NCBI GenBank assembly: GCA_944389265.1
Contig: CALXLS010000004.1
Location: forward strand, 1-64,000
Reading direction: 5' to 3'
From: an uncultured Alphaproteobacteria bacterium
GTDB lineage: Bacteria > Pseudomonadota > Alphaproteobacteria > Rs-D84
Length of the DNA stretch: 64,000 bases
The translations under genes and the position numbers were made by a program. The notes below the pieces were generated by a model that was not told where the DNA came from, did no database searches, and saw nothing but the letters and a program-made list of their open reading frames with translations. Below are positions 45,225 through 53,368 of this stretch, in pieces. Each line of letters begins with the position of its first letter. Position 1 is the first letter of the stretch.

Positions 45225-46091
45225 TTATATATTTAATTTTTTAAGCATTTCTTTTAAAATTGGTGTGTCAATTCCTGCTTTTTCAGCTCGATGAATTAGA
45301 CCGTGTAATGCGAATATACCTTCAACAGTACCTGCTGGTTTTTCACCGCGTGCAATGGACATTCCCCCCGCAAAATTACGACTGGTTGCAGATGTCGCGG
45401 ATAAGAACAAGTCCCCTATCCCGCACAAATCTAAGAAGGTTGCCATTTTTGCACCATTTGCCAAACCTAAGTGCATAACCTCGTTCCATGCGCGAGTAAA
45501 TATCATTGCGCGTTCGTTTTCTCCTTTTGATGCAATTGAATTGTAACCGCATATTAAAGCGACGGCATTCTTACCGACCCCGCACATTTCAGCACCGATA
45601 ATGTCATCACTTTCATTTAAATACAATTGATTCAATATTTCTTTACCTACTTTAAGTGCTTTTGGTGTACCCGCAAGTGTAGAACCTGTTGGAACACCGC
45701 GTGCGACTTCTGCGGCAAATTGTGGACCAGATAAAACACCGAATTCTTTCGCATCTGGTAGTTCTTTTTTTATGATTTCGGACATGAAATCACCAGTTGA
45801 ACTTTCTGCACCTTTTGTACAAATTATAATTGGTTGGTTATTATAAAAATCACGTGCTTTGCGTACAGTTTCTCTGAAATATGCGGCAGGTGTGACAAAT
45901 AACCAAGCATCACAATTTCTTAACTGTTCCATATCAGAAGTTATTTTTATATTATTCGGAATATCTACATCTTCAAATGTTTTGCTTTCGCCATCATAAG
46001 ACCATAATATTACATTTGCTCCGCCTTTTGCAGAAATAATCGACAAGGCGGTACCCCAAGCACCTGCCCCTATAACACCGACATTTATCAT
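45225..46091 (-). CDS. gpsA: Glycerol-3-phosphate dehydrogenase [NAD(P)+]
   Basis: A 288-residue enzyme making sn-glycerol-3-phosphate for phospholipids. NAD motif GVIGAGAWGTALSII, KGAE, VLSGPQFAAEVARGVPTG, and catalytic Lys in GVGKNAVAL. It is shorter than typical (about 330), mainly at the C-terminus. It overlaps the end of the TPR gene by 4 nt. Confidence 0.95.
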   Translation of the reverse strand: MINVGVIGAGAWGTALSIISAKGGANVILWSYDGESKTFEDVDIPNNIKITSDMEQLRNCDAWLFVTPAAYFRETVRKARDFYNNQPIIICTKGAESSTGDFMSEIIKKELPDAKEFGVLSGPQFAAEVARGVPTGSTLAGTPKALKVGKEILNQLYLNESDDIIGAEMCGVGKNAVALICGYNSIASKGENERAMIFTRAWNEVMHLGLANGAKMATFLDLCGIGDLFLSATSATSRNFAGGMSIARGEKPAGTVEGIFALHGLIHRAEKAGIDTPILKEMLKKLNI

Positions 46092-47704
46092 TTTATTTTC
46101 CTTAGTTTCTTTTTTAATTCCGGTACAATAGTTAATCCATCATCAGATAATTCAATTGCGCGCAGATACGCGTCGCGCGCCAATTGTTTTTCACCGGTTT
46201 TTGTATATAAATCACCTAGATGTTCGAACAAAGAAGAACATGTTGCGGACACCTCCCCTACCCTGGCAAGAACTTCTAACGCCGCTTCTGTGCCTTCACG
46301 TTGTGCTACAACATATCCCAAAGTATCCCAAGCCATTATGTCTGTAGGATCTTGTTTTACAAGCATCATCGCGTAATCATACGCGTTTTCTATTTCTCTA
46401 TTTTGTTTGGCCCATATTTTTGCCTGCAGAGAAATGATTTCTGCATCCAAAGGCAGAATTACAGATGCATCATGTAAATCTGATTGTGCTGCGTCTAAAT
46501 CATCGAAAACAAAGTGGATTTGCGCCCTACTCTTCAAGAAGAATGCATGCCCTACTTCATTTAAGTTTTTGTCATTTAGTGCCATATTGGCGGTCCGTAA
46601 AGCAGCCCTGCGATTCCCATTTTGAATATTGTATGCGATTAATTTATTTACTGCAGGAACAAATAAAGGATTTTCTTTTGTAGCATGTTCCAATGCTTTC
46701 ATATCACCGCTTTTTTCTGCCATACGTAGCACAGAAAATAAATAAAAAGGACTATCTGATTTTATTCTTTCAAAGTGCTTTTTATAATTCCCCGTTGTAT
46801 TAAAGAAGAATTGCCCCAGATAATAATTTATTGCATCGCTGTTTTCATTAAAACTAGGCCCTACTATCTGTGCAAAACGCAAAAGCAATATAGACAAATC
46901 AGAATACATCATGATTTGTGTGTGCGAAACGTTTTGAATCAGACTAAAAGCCAAAGCATTTTTATAACCTGAATATAAAGACCAATCAGGTATAGCGTCA
47001 TAGTCCAACATAAACATTCCGCCTGGTCTTGATGTAAAATCTTCTTTTAATTTTTGCGCCTCATCAGTCAGATTGTTATGGTTATAAAATGACATTATAT
47101 ATAAATAGTCATTTATGTTCATAAAATCAGAACGGACTTTAGCAAAATATTCTGCTGCTTTTTCTGTGTCACCTGTTTCTACATAAATTTGCCCACGAAC
47201 AAAATCTTTCCAAGATTCATTAGTTGGTAATTTATCTATAAATTTAAGCGCATCTGTTTTGTGGTCTGTGGCAATAGATGCCCATATGCGTAATGGTGCT
47301 GCCAATGCAGATTCGTCCTTTTTGTGACGCTTATAAAGTTCTTCCCAATTGTCTTTTGTTATTATATATGCATCATAAATCAATCTGGATGAAGTGGCTT
47401 TTTCATCTTTTAATAGATTTGCGCTTTCTGGCATACGACCGCTTAAAAATTCGGATAAGAATTTTGTAGATTGTACGGTAGCATAATCAACATCTTTTAT
47501 TTGATTAGCAAACTTAGCGGCATTTTCAAAATCATTTACATATATAGCATGTTGTGCCGCCAAAAAAGCGCCATAGTTTGTTTCAGGATATTTAAAGTCA
47601 TTTTGTGTGTTGTTTGAATAATTGTGGTACCAAAACGCACCTCCCATCACAGCGATGATAGCAATTAACGCAACACCAACGAATAAAGTTTCTGTTTTTC
47701 TCAT
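46088..47704 (-). CDS. TPR-repeat protein with N-terminal membrane anchor
   Basis: A 538-residue protein with one N-terminal helix (about 8-27) and then tetratricopeptide-like repeats to the end (for example DIMAWDTLGYVVAQREGTEA, LFEHLGDLYTKTGEKQLA, ARDAYLRAIEL). These are protein-contact modules; in alphaproteobacteria similar long TPR proteins sit beside envelope or lipid genes. It is coupled to gpsA and divergent from rsmG. Specific role unknown. Confidence 0.8.
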   Translation of the reverse strand: MRKTETLFVGVALIAIIAVMGGAFWYHNYSNNTQNDFKYPETNYGAFLAAQHAIYVNDFENAAKFANQIKDVDYATVQSTKFLSEFLSGRMPESANLLKDEKATSSRLIYDAYIITKDNWEELYKRHKKDESALAAPLRIWASIATDHKTDALKFIDKLPTNESWKDFVRGQIYVETGDTEKAAEYFAKVRSDFMNINDYLYIMSFYNHNNLTDEAQKLKEDFTSRPGGMFMLDYDAIPDWSLYSGYKNALAFSLIQNVSHTQIMMYSDLSILLLRFAQIVGPSFNENSDAINYYLGQFFFNTTGNYKKHFERIKSDSPFYLFSVLRMAEKSGDMKALEHATKENPLFVPAVNKLIAYNIQNGNRRAALRTANMALNDKNLNEVGHAFFLKSRAQIHFVFDDLDAAQSDLHDASVILPLDAEIISLQAKIWAKQNREIENAYDYAMMLVKQDPTDIMAWDTLGYVVAQREGTEAALEVLARVGEVSATCSSLFEHLGDLYTKTGEKQLARDAYLRAIELSDDGLTIVPELKKKLRKIK

Positions 47705-47730
47705 GTGAAAGTTATGCTACAATAATCTTT

Positions 47731-48291
47731 ATGAATAATAAAGAGAAATTTAATTTATATAAAGAATTGCTATGTGACTGGTCAAAACGCATGAATTTAG
47801 TTGCGCCAAGCACTTTGACGGATATAGAAAACAGACATTTTGCTGATTCTGCGCAATTAGCAGATATTTTACCACGTGATGTAAATATTATAGATTTGGG
47901 TAGTGGTGCTGGGTTTCCTGGGGTTGTGTTGGCTATTTTAGGTTGGCAGGTCACATGTGTTGAATCTATTGGTAAAAAAGTTGCTTTTTTAAACGAGGTA
48001 AAAAATAAATTAAATTTAGATAATTTGAATATATATCATGGAAGATTAGAAAATTTAGTACCTTCCCTGCCTAGAAACAAAAAGAATACAGTTTTTACTG
48101 CGCGTGCTTTTGCGTCTTTGATAGATATTTTGGATTATGTTGCGAAGACAAAATACCGGCTTTTTTTATTAAAAGGCCGGGATGTAAAAAAAGAAATTGA
48201 AATAGCGCAAAAGAAGTATAAGTTTGATTACGAATTAATTCCATCTAAAACAGGCGATGGTTTTATTGCTGTGATAGAAAATATCCGGTAA
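47731..48291 (+). CDS. rsmG: 16S rRNA (guanine-N7) methyltransferase RsmG
   Basis: A 186-residue SAM methyltransferase for G527 of 16S rRNA. Motif I DLGSGAGFPGVVLAI, then VTCVESIGKKVAFLNEV and ARAFASL. It is usually next to mnmG and parAB near the origin; here parAB lies about 1.1 kb downstream with one gene between, and mnmG is elsewhere. The stop codon overlaps the first parS-like palindrome. Confidence 0.95.
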   Translation: MNNKEKFNLYKELLCDWSKRMNLVAPSTLTDIENRHFADSAQLADILPRDVNIIDLGSGAGFPGVVLAILGWQVTCVESIGKKVAFLNEVKNKLNLDNLNIYHGRLENLVPSLPRNKKNTVFTARAFASLIDILDYVAKTKYRLFLLKGRDVKKEIEIAQKKYKFDYELIPSKTGDGFIAVIENIR

Positions 48292-48305
48292 TTTCATATG
48301 AAATT
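48290..48305. promoter_or_regulatory. parS-like palindrome 1
   Basis: AATTTCATATGAAATT, a perfect 16-bp palindrome. It keeps the TTTCA-NN-TGAAA frame of the common parS (TGTTTCACGTGAAACA). A second copy is at 49303-49316, on the parAB side of the intervening gene. Confidence 0.55.
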
Positions 48306-48323
48306 TTGTGTATTGTTTTGTAA

Positions 48324-49256
48324 TTACCGTGTTTTTTTATATGTATAAATATTGTGATTTTGACCGGTAATTTCTTTTGTTAGAGAGTCTATTGCGTTAA
48401 GAACTTTTTGCTTTTGTGCGGTACTTGCGGCACGCCATAGGTTTACTTTTCCGTAATCGGAATCAAATGCCCAAAGAGGATCCCACATGCCTATTGTTGG
48501 GTTAAATAGAATTGCGTGGTATGCGTTACATGAAGAGTTTGGGGTAAATTGTTTGTCTTTGTCTTCATTGTTGTATGCACGTAGCATTGTCGGTTTATAT
48601 AGTCCGCGTTTTGTTTCACTTAAAAATCTTTCAAGAGCGCAATTAATAGTGATGTCTGCTATTTCTGGAATGTTGAAATTTACAGGGTATTTTAAATTGC
48701 GTTTTTTTATAATTTGAGAAATTTGTAAGTCTGCTTTGTAAATAAAGTTTTTCGTTGTGGGAAAAGAAATGGATGTTTCGTATTTGTAATCCATCGCCTC
48801 TATTATTTCAGATGCTGGTGCCATAATTTCGTTTTGTGCGGCTATTGCAGCGCGTATTTCTGGTGGAAAGAAACGTGTGTTTTTGGTCATGTTTGCTTTT
48901 CGTGCGTGTTCCAATTCGTGGCGCAGTACCAGACGCATTTGTGTATTGTTTTTGTTACAATATTCTTGGATGATTCCTTTTTTGCTGTTCGTTTTTAAAT
49001 AAAATAATTTTATAGAATTGCTGCTCGGTATGAATAAACCTGCTGCAATTGTTTTTTTGGTTTTTATCATTTCGTCTGTTATAAGGACGGTGTCTGTTTT
49101 AAATGTTATATCTGGGTATTGTATAGCAGATGTATTGGTCTTTGTATTTGTTGTTTTGTTATTGTTTGTTTTTGTTGAAGATTTATTTATAAAAAGACCA
49201 GCCCCCAGACCAAGGGAAAAAGTAAACACTAAAGAATAAACAATATTAAATTTCAT
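48324..49256 (-). CDS. Membrane-anchored HExxH protein (putative zinc metallopeptidase)
   Basis: A 310-residue protein with a signal/anchor segment (about 5-24), a low-complexity Thr/Asn/Lys linker (27-44), and HELEH at residues 113-117, an HExxH zinc motif, in RLVLRHELEHARKAN. Several further conserved-looking stretches (WDPLWAFDSDYG) are unidentified. The ATG at 49256 is chosen; an upstream in-frame TTG (49274) lies inside the promoter. The promoter places the mRNA start almost at the ATG, so the message looks leaderless. Lies between rsmG and parAB. Confidence 0.7.
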   Translation of the reverse strand: MKFNIVYSLVFTFSLGLGAGLFINKSSTKTNNNKTTNTKTNTSAIQYPDITFKTDTVLITDEMIKTKKTIAAGLFIPSSNSIKLFYLKTNSKKGIIQEYCNKNNTQMRLVLRHELEHARKANMTKNTRFFPPEIRAAIAAQNEIMAPASEIIEAMDYKYETSISFPTTKNFIYKADLQISQIIKKRNLKYPVNFNIPEIADITINCALERFLSETKRGLYKPTMLRAYNNEDKDKQFTPNSSCNAYHAILFNPTIGMWDPLWAFDSDYGKVNLWRAASTAQKQKVLNAIDSLTKEITGQNHNIYTYKKTR

Positions 49257-49263
49257 ATTTTTA

Positions 49264-49291
49264 AATATAGTCAAAAAATACTATTTGTCAA
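49264..49291 (-). promoter_or_regulatory. Promoter of the HExxH gene, near-leaderless
   Basis: Minus strand TTGACA (49291-49286), 16 nt, TATATT (49269-49264), then 7 nt to the ATG at 49256. Confidence 0.65.
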
Positions 49292-49302
49292 TATTATGTA
49301 TT

Positions 49303-49316
49303 ATTTCATATGAAAT
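49303..49316. promoter_or_regulatory. parS-like palindrome 2
   Basis: ATTTCATATGAAAT, identical in its 14-bp core to the palindrome at 48290-48305; about 120 nt upstream of parA. Confidence 0.55.
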
Positions 49317-49369
49317 TGTAGTTAATATGTTGTTTTTATTTGTTTTTTTATTTTTGAAAATATATTGCC

Positions 49370-49397
49370 TTGACCGAATCGTTTGGTTTATTATATC
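49370..49397 (+). promoter_or_regulatory. Predicted promoter of parAB
   Basis: TTGACC (49370-49375), 16 nt, TATATC (49392-49397), about 38 nt before the parA ATG. Confidence 0.5.
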
Positions 49398-49434
49398 CTA
49401 AAGATGTTAAATTGAATAGTTAGGAAAGGAAAGA

Positions 49435-50211
49435 ATGACAAAAATAATTGCTTTTGCAAATCAGAAGGGTGGAGTTGGTAAGACTACTACAGCAATAAAT
49501 ATCGGTGCTTCACTGGCCGCAATTAAGAAAAGGATTTTGTTAATTGATTTAGATCCGCAGGGAAATGCCGGTACAGGATTGGGTTTTGTTCGTGCGTCTC
49601 ATCGTCAAAGTGTTTATGGCGTTATAATGGGAACTGCAAATGCTGCGGATAATATTTTATCGACTGCTGTGCAAGGAATGCATATATTACCTTCAACAAT
49701 GGCTTTGGCCGGTGCAGAAGTCGATTTGTTAGACGTTGAAAATCGCGAATATCGGTTGCGTGATGCTTTAAAGCCGATAATGGAACATTATGATTATATT
49801 TTATTGGATTGTCCGCCAGCATTAGGTTTTTTGACTTTGAATGCATTAACTACAGCAGATTACGTTATTATACCTTTACAATGCGAATTTTATGCATTGG
49901 AGGGAATTAGTCATTTGGTTAATTCTATTAAAGAAATAAAAAACAAGTGGAACCCCAATTTAGATGTTTTGGGTGTATTATTGACCATGTATGATAAAAG
50001 ATACGGATTGACGCGCGCTGTTGAAGATGATGTACGCGGTACATTTGGCGACAGGGTTTTTAAAACGGTTGTTCCGCGTAATGTTCGTGTGTCAGAAGCA
50101 CCGAGTCACGGTAAACCAGCATTGTTTTATGATTTTAATTCTGCCGGTGCACAGGCGTATTTAAGGGTCGCAACAGAAGTTGTTCAAAAAACAGAAAAAG
50201 AGGTTTTATAA
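49435..50211 (+). CDS. parA: Chromosome partitioning ATPase ParA
   Basis: A 258-residue deviant-Walker ATPase. KIIAFANQKGGVGKTTTAIN is the ParA motif, then LIDLDPQGNAGTGLG and YILLDCPPALGFLTLNAL. With ParB it segregates the origin region. AAGGAAAG precedes the ATG; its stop overlaps parB by one base. Confidence 0.97.
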   Translation: MTKIIAFANQKGGVGKTTTAINIGASLAAIKKRILLIDLDPQGNAGTGLGFVRASHRQSVYGVIMGTANAADNILSTAVQGMHILPSTMALAGAEVDLLDVENREYRLRDALKPIMEHYDYILLDCPPALGFLTLNALTTADYVIIPLQCEFYALEGISHLVNSIKEIKNKWNPNLDVLGVLLTMYDKRYGLTRAVEDDVRGTFGDRVFKTVVPRNVRVSEAPSHGKPALFYDFNSAGAQAYLRVATEVVQKTEKEVL

Positions 50212-51086
50212 TGAGTAAATTCGGATTAGGGCGTGGTTTGGCAGACTTAAAGGAAGAGATAGGCAGCATTCCTGATATTTCGATTTTGACGGGTAGTGAG
50301 CGCGTTGTTGTAAAACAGATACCTCTTGTTCAGATTGGTGCAAATCCGGACCAGCCACGTAAAACTTTTTCTGATGAAGAATTGGCGGATTTAGCGGCTT
50401 CTATAAAAGAGAAGGGGGTTCTGCAGCCAATATTGTTGCGTGCCGTAACAGGAAAACCGTATATGTATGAAATTGTTGCGGGTGAACGTCGTTTCCGTGC
50501 TAGTAAAATGGCGGGCTTAAATGAAATTCCTGCATTGGTAAAAAGTTTAACAGATGAAAACGCTATGGAAATCGCATTGATAGAAAATGTTCAGCGCGAG
50601 AATTTAAACCCTATAGAAGAAGCCGCCGCTTATAAAAATCTTATGGAAAAGTGCGAATATGCGCTGTCTGATGTGTCAAGACTGATAGGTAAATCAGAGA
50701 GTTATATAAGAAATGCCATGCGCTTGATGGATTTGCCTGTTGAGGTAAAAAATATGGTAGAACAGGGCATTTTATCTGCATCACATGCACGTACAATAGC
50801 AGTTGCAGAAAACCCTGTGGCTTTGGCACATGAAATAATAGATAAAAAGATGTCCGTTGCAGAAACAGAGAAGAAAGTAAAAAACTCTGCCCGTTCTACA
50901 AATAGTCGCGCATATGTTTCCAAAACGATAGATGCAGATACTGTTCGTGATATAGAAAACAAAATAAAATATGCATTAGGGGTACCGGTTAAATTACAAG
51001 AAAAACGCGGTGGGGCCGGTAATATTGTCTTGTCATTTGCTACACGTGTTCAAATGCAAGAGTTAATCGAAAAATTAATAAAGTAG
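50211..51086 (+). CDS. parB: Chromosome partitioning protein ParB
   Basis: A 291-residue CTPase/DNA-binding clamp. N-terminal KFGLGRGLADL, then IGANPDQPRKTFSDEELADLA, GERRFRASK (CTP-binding arginines) and ALIENVQRENLNPIEEA, then the HTH (ALSDVSRLIGKSESYIRNAMRL). It normally binds parS; candidates are the palindromes at 48290 and 49303. Confidence 0.97.
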   Translation: MSKFGLGRGLADLKEEIGSIPDISILTGSERVVVKQIPLVQIGANPDQPRKTFSDEELADLAASIKEKGVLQPILLRAVTGKPYMYEIVAGERRFRASKMAGLNEIPALVKSLTDENAMEIALIENVQRENLNPIEEAAAYKNLMEKCEYALSDVSRLIGKSESYIRNAMRLMDLPVEVKNMVEQGILSASHARTIAVAENPVALAHEIIDKKMSVAETEKKVKNSARSTNSRAYVSKTIDADTVRDIENKIKYALGVPVKLQEKRGGAGNIVLSFATRVQMQELIEKLIK

Positions 51087-51150
51087 AAATTACTAAGTAC
51101 CGGTCTTTGCCGGCTTTTTGTATAAAGATATGTTAAAAAATTATTTATAA

Positions 51151-51176
51151 AAAACACCGGTAAAGACCGGTGTTTT
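51151..51176. terminator. Bidirectional terminator between parB and pal
   Basis: AAAACACCGG, loop taaaga, CCGGTGTTTTTT (51151-51178). A weaker CCGG hairpin with TTTTT lies at 51099-51119. Confidence 0.9.
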
Positions 51177-51195
51177 TTACTTATTTCAACAATTA

Positions 51196-51612
51196 TTATT
51201 TAACTGTTGTTGTTGCGTTACGATTCCATTTCCAGACTTCTTCGCCTGTACCTTGAACTAATGGACGTTCTTTACCATAAGAAATTGTGGAAATACGTTT
51301 AGAATCGATACCATCTTTTACCATAACGTCTTTAGCAGCGTTTGCACGACGTGCACCCAAAGCTAAGTTATATTCTGTGGAACCACGTTCGTCGCAGTTA
51401 CCTGCAATTTGAATTTTTGTATCTGGATGGTTCTTCATATACAAAGACTGACCCAACAAGTTGTTACGTGCATCTTCGGAAATTTCAGAAGAATTGAACG
51501 CAAAGAATACGCGTTGATCATTCAGATCTGCTGGTTCAACAATGCTGGAACCACCACATGCGGCCAACATGCCTGCAACACCAGCCAATATAGCAAAGTT
51601 TTTAATTTTCAT
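51196..51612 (-). CDS. pal: Peptidoglycan-associated lipoprotein Pal
   Basis: A 138-residue outer-membrane lipoprotein. Lipobox L-A-A-C at about Cys19; an OmpA-like domain with FAFNSSEISEDARNNL, IQIAGNCDERGSTEYNLALGARRANAAK and ISYGKERPL. It binds peptidoglycan and TolB in the Tol-Pal system. GGGAG before the ATG. No tol genes adjacent. Confidence 0.97.
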   Translation of the reverse strand: MKIKNFAILAGVAGMLAACGGSSIVEPADLNDQRVFFAFNSSEISEDARNNLLGQSLYMKNHPDTKIQIAGNCDERGSTEYNLALGARRANAAKDVMVKDGIDSKRISTISYGKERPLVQGTGEEVWKWNRNATTTVK

Positions 51613-51689
51613 GAAAATACTCCCTTGAGTTTTTGTTGCTCGTGTTCTAGTCTATAACAAAAGGTTTGAAAAATCAAGGGAAATCAAAA

Positions 51690-52460
51690 GTGCAAGACAA
51701 TGATTTACAGTATTTATCCTTGGCTGGTGTGCGTTGGGAATTAAATGATATTCCTATGACATTGGTCGATATAAATGCTTCATCTGCAGAGTCAGAAAGG
51801 GGGGCTGTACAGTCGCAGATTTCAAGAACTCAGACTTCTATTGTGCCACCAGTCGCACCATCTGTGCCAATGTCTATGGATACAGCGGTTGCGATGGCTG
51901 CGCGTCCGACAGATATATCTGCACTTAGCAGAATGATTGCTGAATTTAATCATCCTTTGCGTGCGGGTGCAACAAATGTGGTTTTGCCTAATATTGCTAT
52001 AAAGCCTAATGGGTTAGTGATTGTGACAGATGTTCCAAGCGCAGAAGATGATGCAAATGGAAAGATATTGTCTGGGGCAGTGGGTGAATTATTGGATAAG
52101 ATGCTTCTAGCGATAGGAATGACGCGTGAAAATGTTTCTATAATTCCTTTGGTATTCTGGCGTACACCTGGTGGCAGAACACCATCAAAAACGGAACTTG
52201 ATTTAGCGCGTCCTTTTGTTAATAGAGCATTGGAATTATTGTCACCACGGGTAATTCTTACATTAGGAACGCTTGCTGCAAGCGAGATTGCAGGGGTAAG
52301 CCTGCCGCGTGGTCATGGTTCTGTTGTAAGTTTAGAATCTGGTGCAGTTTGCATGCCGATATTTCATCCTAATTATTTAATGCTAAAACCTGCTGCTAAA
52401 CGAGATGCGTGGAATGCTTTGCAAATAGTTCAAAATTTGTTGAAAAGTTCTAATGAATAG
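51690..52460 (+). CDS. Uracil-DNA glycosylase family 4-like protein without Fe-S cysteines
   Basis: A protein of 256 residues from the GTG at 51690 (an in-frame TTG at 51666 would give 264). The C-terminal 150 residues follow the UDG-4 layout: VTDVPSAEDDANGKILSGAVG for the motif near GEAPGxxED, PLVFWRTPGGRTPSKTELDLARPFVNRALEL, ILTLGTLAA and IFHPNYLM. The protein has one cysteine only, so the family's [4Fe-4S] cluster cannot form. A variable N-terminal 100 residues precede. Activity uncertain. Divergent from pal. Confidence 0.8.
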   Translation: MQDNDLQYLSLAGVRWELNDIPMTLVDINASSAESERGAVQSQISRTQTSIVPPVAPSVPMSMDTAVAMAARPTDISALSRMIAEFNHPLRAGATNVVLPNIAIKPNGLVIVTDVPSAEDDANGKILSGAVGELLDKMLLAIGMTRENVSIIPLVFWRTPGGRTPSKTELDLARPFVNRALELLSPRVILTLGTLAASEIAGVSLPRGHGSVVSLESGAVCMPIFHPNYLMLKPAAKRDAWNALQIVQNLLKSSNE

Positions 52461-52496
52461 TCAATAATTTCGGCATAAACATAAAAGGAGTATACC

Positions 52497-53045
52497 ATTA
52501 AACCAATTAATAACCGTGATAATCGTCGAGACATGGGTCCGCGTATAAACAACAGAATATTTGCAAAAACGGTGCAAGTAATAAGTTCGACTGGTCAAAA
52601 TCTTGGGGTGATGCCGACTTCACAAGCGTTGCAAATGGCAGCAGATGAGGGACTTGATTTAGTTGAATTAAACGCAAATGGGGCAGTTACTATTGTAAAA
52701 ATTATGGACTATGGAAAGTTCAAATATGAACAAAAGAAACGTGCCAGTGAAGCAAGAAAAAATCAAAAGACTGTTGAAGTAAAAGAAGTTTGGGTAAAAC
52801 CTTTTATTGAAGAAAACGATTTAAATATAAAACTTAAAAAAGTTTTTGAATTTTTAGGTGAGGGTAATAAGGTAAAAATTTCAGTTATGACTCGCGGTTC
52901 AAAAAAGGTTTTAGCGCGGGGTAAAGATGCAGTTCCAGAATTGTTTGCAAGAATTTTGGAATTAATCGGTGACAAGGGGACTTTGGAAACAAAATCTAAG
53001 CCAGATGAAAGAACAAAGTCAATATTAATTGCACCTGCAAAATAA
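52497..53045 (+). CDS. infC: Translation initiation factor IF-3 with AUU start codon
   Basis: A 182-residue factor. The start is ATT at 52497: AAGGAG at 52485-52490 is 6 nt before it and the frame KPINNRDNRRDMGPRINNRI reads on into the known IF-3 N-terminus; the first ATG (52533) has no ribosome site. AUU starts are typical of infC and let IF-3 control its own synthesis. LGVMPTSQALQMAADEGLDLVELN and the C-terminal VKEVWVKPFIEENDLNIKL follow. infC is not with rpmI-rplT, which are at 16.5 kb. Confidence 0.96.
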   Translation: MKPINNRDNRRDMGPRINNRIFAKTVQVISSTGQNLGVMPTSQALQMAADEGLDLVELNANGAVTIVKIMDYGKFKYEQKKRASEARKNQKTVEVKEVWVKPFIEENDLNIKLKKVFEFLGEGNKVKISVMTRGSKKVLARGKDAVPELFARILELIGDKGTLETKSKPDERTKSILIAPAK

Positions 53046-53077
53046 AAAAGCCCCATTAAAAATGGGGCGTTTTTTTT
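53046..53077 (+). terminator. Terminator after infC
   Basis: GCCCCATT (53050-53057), loop aaa, AATGGGGC (53061-53068), then GTTTTTTTT. Confidence 0.9.
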
Positions 53078-53153
53078 GTGTTTTATTCAAGTTATTTTAT
53101 TTGCGTTTTAGGTTTTAATTTTGTATCTTTTCTGACAAATAAAAGGAATAAAA

Positions 53154-53357
53154 ATGGACGAAAAAAAGTTGTCGTTTGAAGAGGCATATAAACAACTTAC
53201 AGAACTTGTGAAAAAAATGGAAGCGGGTGAATTATCTTTATCTGATTCTGTTGCTGCGTACGAACAGGGGATAAAGTTAAAAGCGTATTGTGAGCAATTA
53301 TTAAAAGAAGCGGAATTGAAGATAGAAACTTTAAAGATTGGTACAACACAAGCATAA
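53154..53357 (+). CDS. xseB: Exodeoxyribonuclease VII small subunit
   Basis: A 67-residue helical protein: SFEEAYKQLTELVKKMEAGELSLSDSVAAYEQGIKL is the XseB pattern. It completes ExoVII with XseA (not in window). AAAGGAA precedes the ATG; mutS follows after 11 nt. Confidence 0.95.
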   Translation: MDEKKLSFEEAYKQLTELVKKMEAGELSLSDSVAAYEQGIKLKAYCEQLLKEAELKIETLKIGTTQA

Positions 53358-53368
53358 TGGATTAGGTC

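Noticed and set aside
48156-48180. CCGGC...GCCGG hairpin inside rsmG as a terminator
   Set aside because: It lies in coding sequence, the loop is long (15 nt) and no T-run follows on either strand.
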